Position numbers and translations under genes: made by a program. Shown piece after piece: positions 63,612-64,000 of a DNA stretch of 64,000 nt. Source of the stretch: Anolis sagrei. Taxonomy: Eukaryota > Chordata > Lepidosauria > Squamata > Anolidae. The stretch is from positions 47,013,366 through 47,077,365 of the forward strand of contig NC_090023.1 of assembly GCF_037176765.1 (NCBI RefSeq), read 5' to 3'. Positions within the stretch are counted from its first letter, which is position 1. Every line of letters begins with the position of its first letter. The notes beneath the pieces were generated by a model that was not told the DNA's origin, ran no database searches, and saw nothing but the letters and a program-made list of their open reading frames with translations.

Positions 63612-64000
63612 GATCTAGATACAGAGAAGTCATGCTACCCCTCTGTGTCCAATTCTGGGTGCCGCAATTGAAGGGAGATGTCAACAAGCTGGAATGTGTC
63701 CAGAGGAGGGTGACTAAAATGATCAAGGGTCTGGAGAACAAGCCCTATGAGGAGCAGCTCAAAGAGCTGGTCATGTTTAGCCTGGAGAAGAGAAGATTGA
63801 GAGGAGACATGTTAGCCATGTATAAATATGTGAGTGGAAGTCATAGGGAGGAGGGAGCAAGCTTGTTTTCTGCTGCCTTGGGGACTAGGACACGGAACAA
63901 TGGCTTCATACTACAGGAAAGGAGTTCCACTAGAACATTAGGAAGAACTTCCTAACTGTGGGAGCTGTTCAGCAGTGGAACTCTCTGCCCCGTAGTGTGA
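63612..64000 (+). mobile_element. CR1 LINE, running off the window
   Basis: Frames give [40 protein letters not shown] and [20 protein letters not shown]. The 3' end lies beyond base 64000. Apparently a separate copy from 62085, as it starts further upstream in the CR1 sequence. Confidence 0.94.

Noticed and set aside
62448-63741. Three overlapping - strand open frames of 305-378 codons, rich in Ser, Phe, Pro and Leu
   Set aside because: They exist in all three frames because the + strand is purine-only and so lacks stop codons in reverse. There is no domain, no start context and no codon bias.

Overview
The window looks like lizard (squamate) nuclear DNA, most likely from an iguanian close to Anolis. 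The evidence is the repeat mix. There are CR1 and L2 LINE tails, Bov-B (RTE) LINE ends, tRNA-derived SINEs with either a Bov-B-type or an L2-type tail, Penelope-like elements with a GIY-YIG region, and many hAT and other terminal-inverted-repeat DNA transposons. The species assignment is an inference. No database search was possible, so family names rest on recognised protein motifs and consensus ends.

Two host genes can be read exon by exon. TRAT1 (TRIM, the T-cell receptor-associated transmembrane adapter) lies on the + strand in five coding exons at 26352-35444. It encodes 158 residues with one membrane segment and three conserved tyrosine motifs (Y67, Y83, Y106). The frame stops at 35442-35444, but the next 26 codons still resemble the mammalian C-terminus, so this allele seems to lack a conserved tail. 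A polyadenylation signal follows at 35554. HJURP, the chaperone that loads the centromeric histone CENP-A, lies on the - strand in 13 phase-consistent coding exons from 61684 down to 42180 (788 residues). Its N-terminal Scm3 domain, middle domain and two C-terminal HJURP repeats are all recognisable. Its 5' end lies in a CpG-rich promoter with CCAAT, E2F-like and CHR-like elements, as expected of a G2/M gene. The two genes converge, with 6.7 kb between their stop codons. I see no functional link between them.

Layout. 1-26.3 kb is intergenic: L2, CR1, SINE, hAT, Bov-B and Penelope fossils with long unrecognised stretches. 26.3-35.6 kb is TRAT1, with repeats in every intron. 35.6-42.1 kb is the gap between the convergent genes, holding an L2 copy with reverse-transcriptase motifs and a mariner-like element. 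42.1-61.7 kb is HJURP; its introns hold an intact-looking 477-bp hAT element, a deep nest of LINE/Penelope/CR1 insertions, and an AT-rich tandem array. 61.7-64 kb is the promoter CpG island, then CR1, then about 1.05 kb of purine-only GGAA-type repeat inside hAT-like ends, then another CR1.

I found no new multi-gene system. The most interesting signals are the TRAT1 tail after its stop, the HJURP C-terminal exons hidden under longer antisense open frames, a SPIN-like hAT carrying a foreign repeat module that recurs in two other elements, and a small hAT family with long G-runs.
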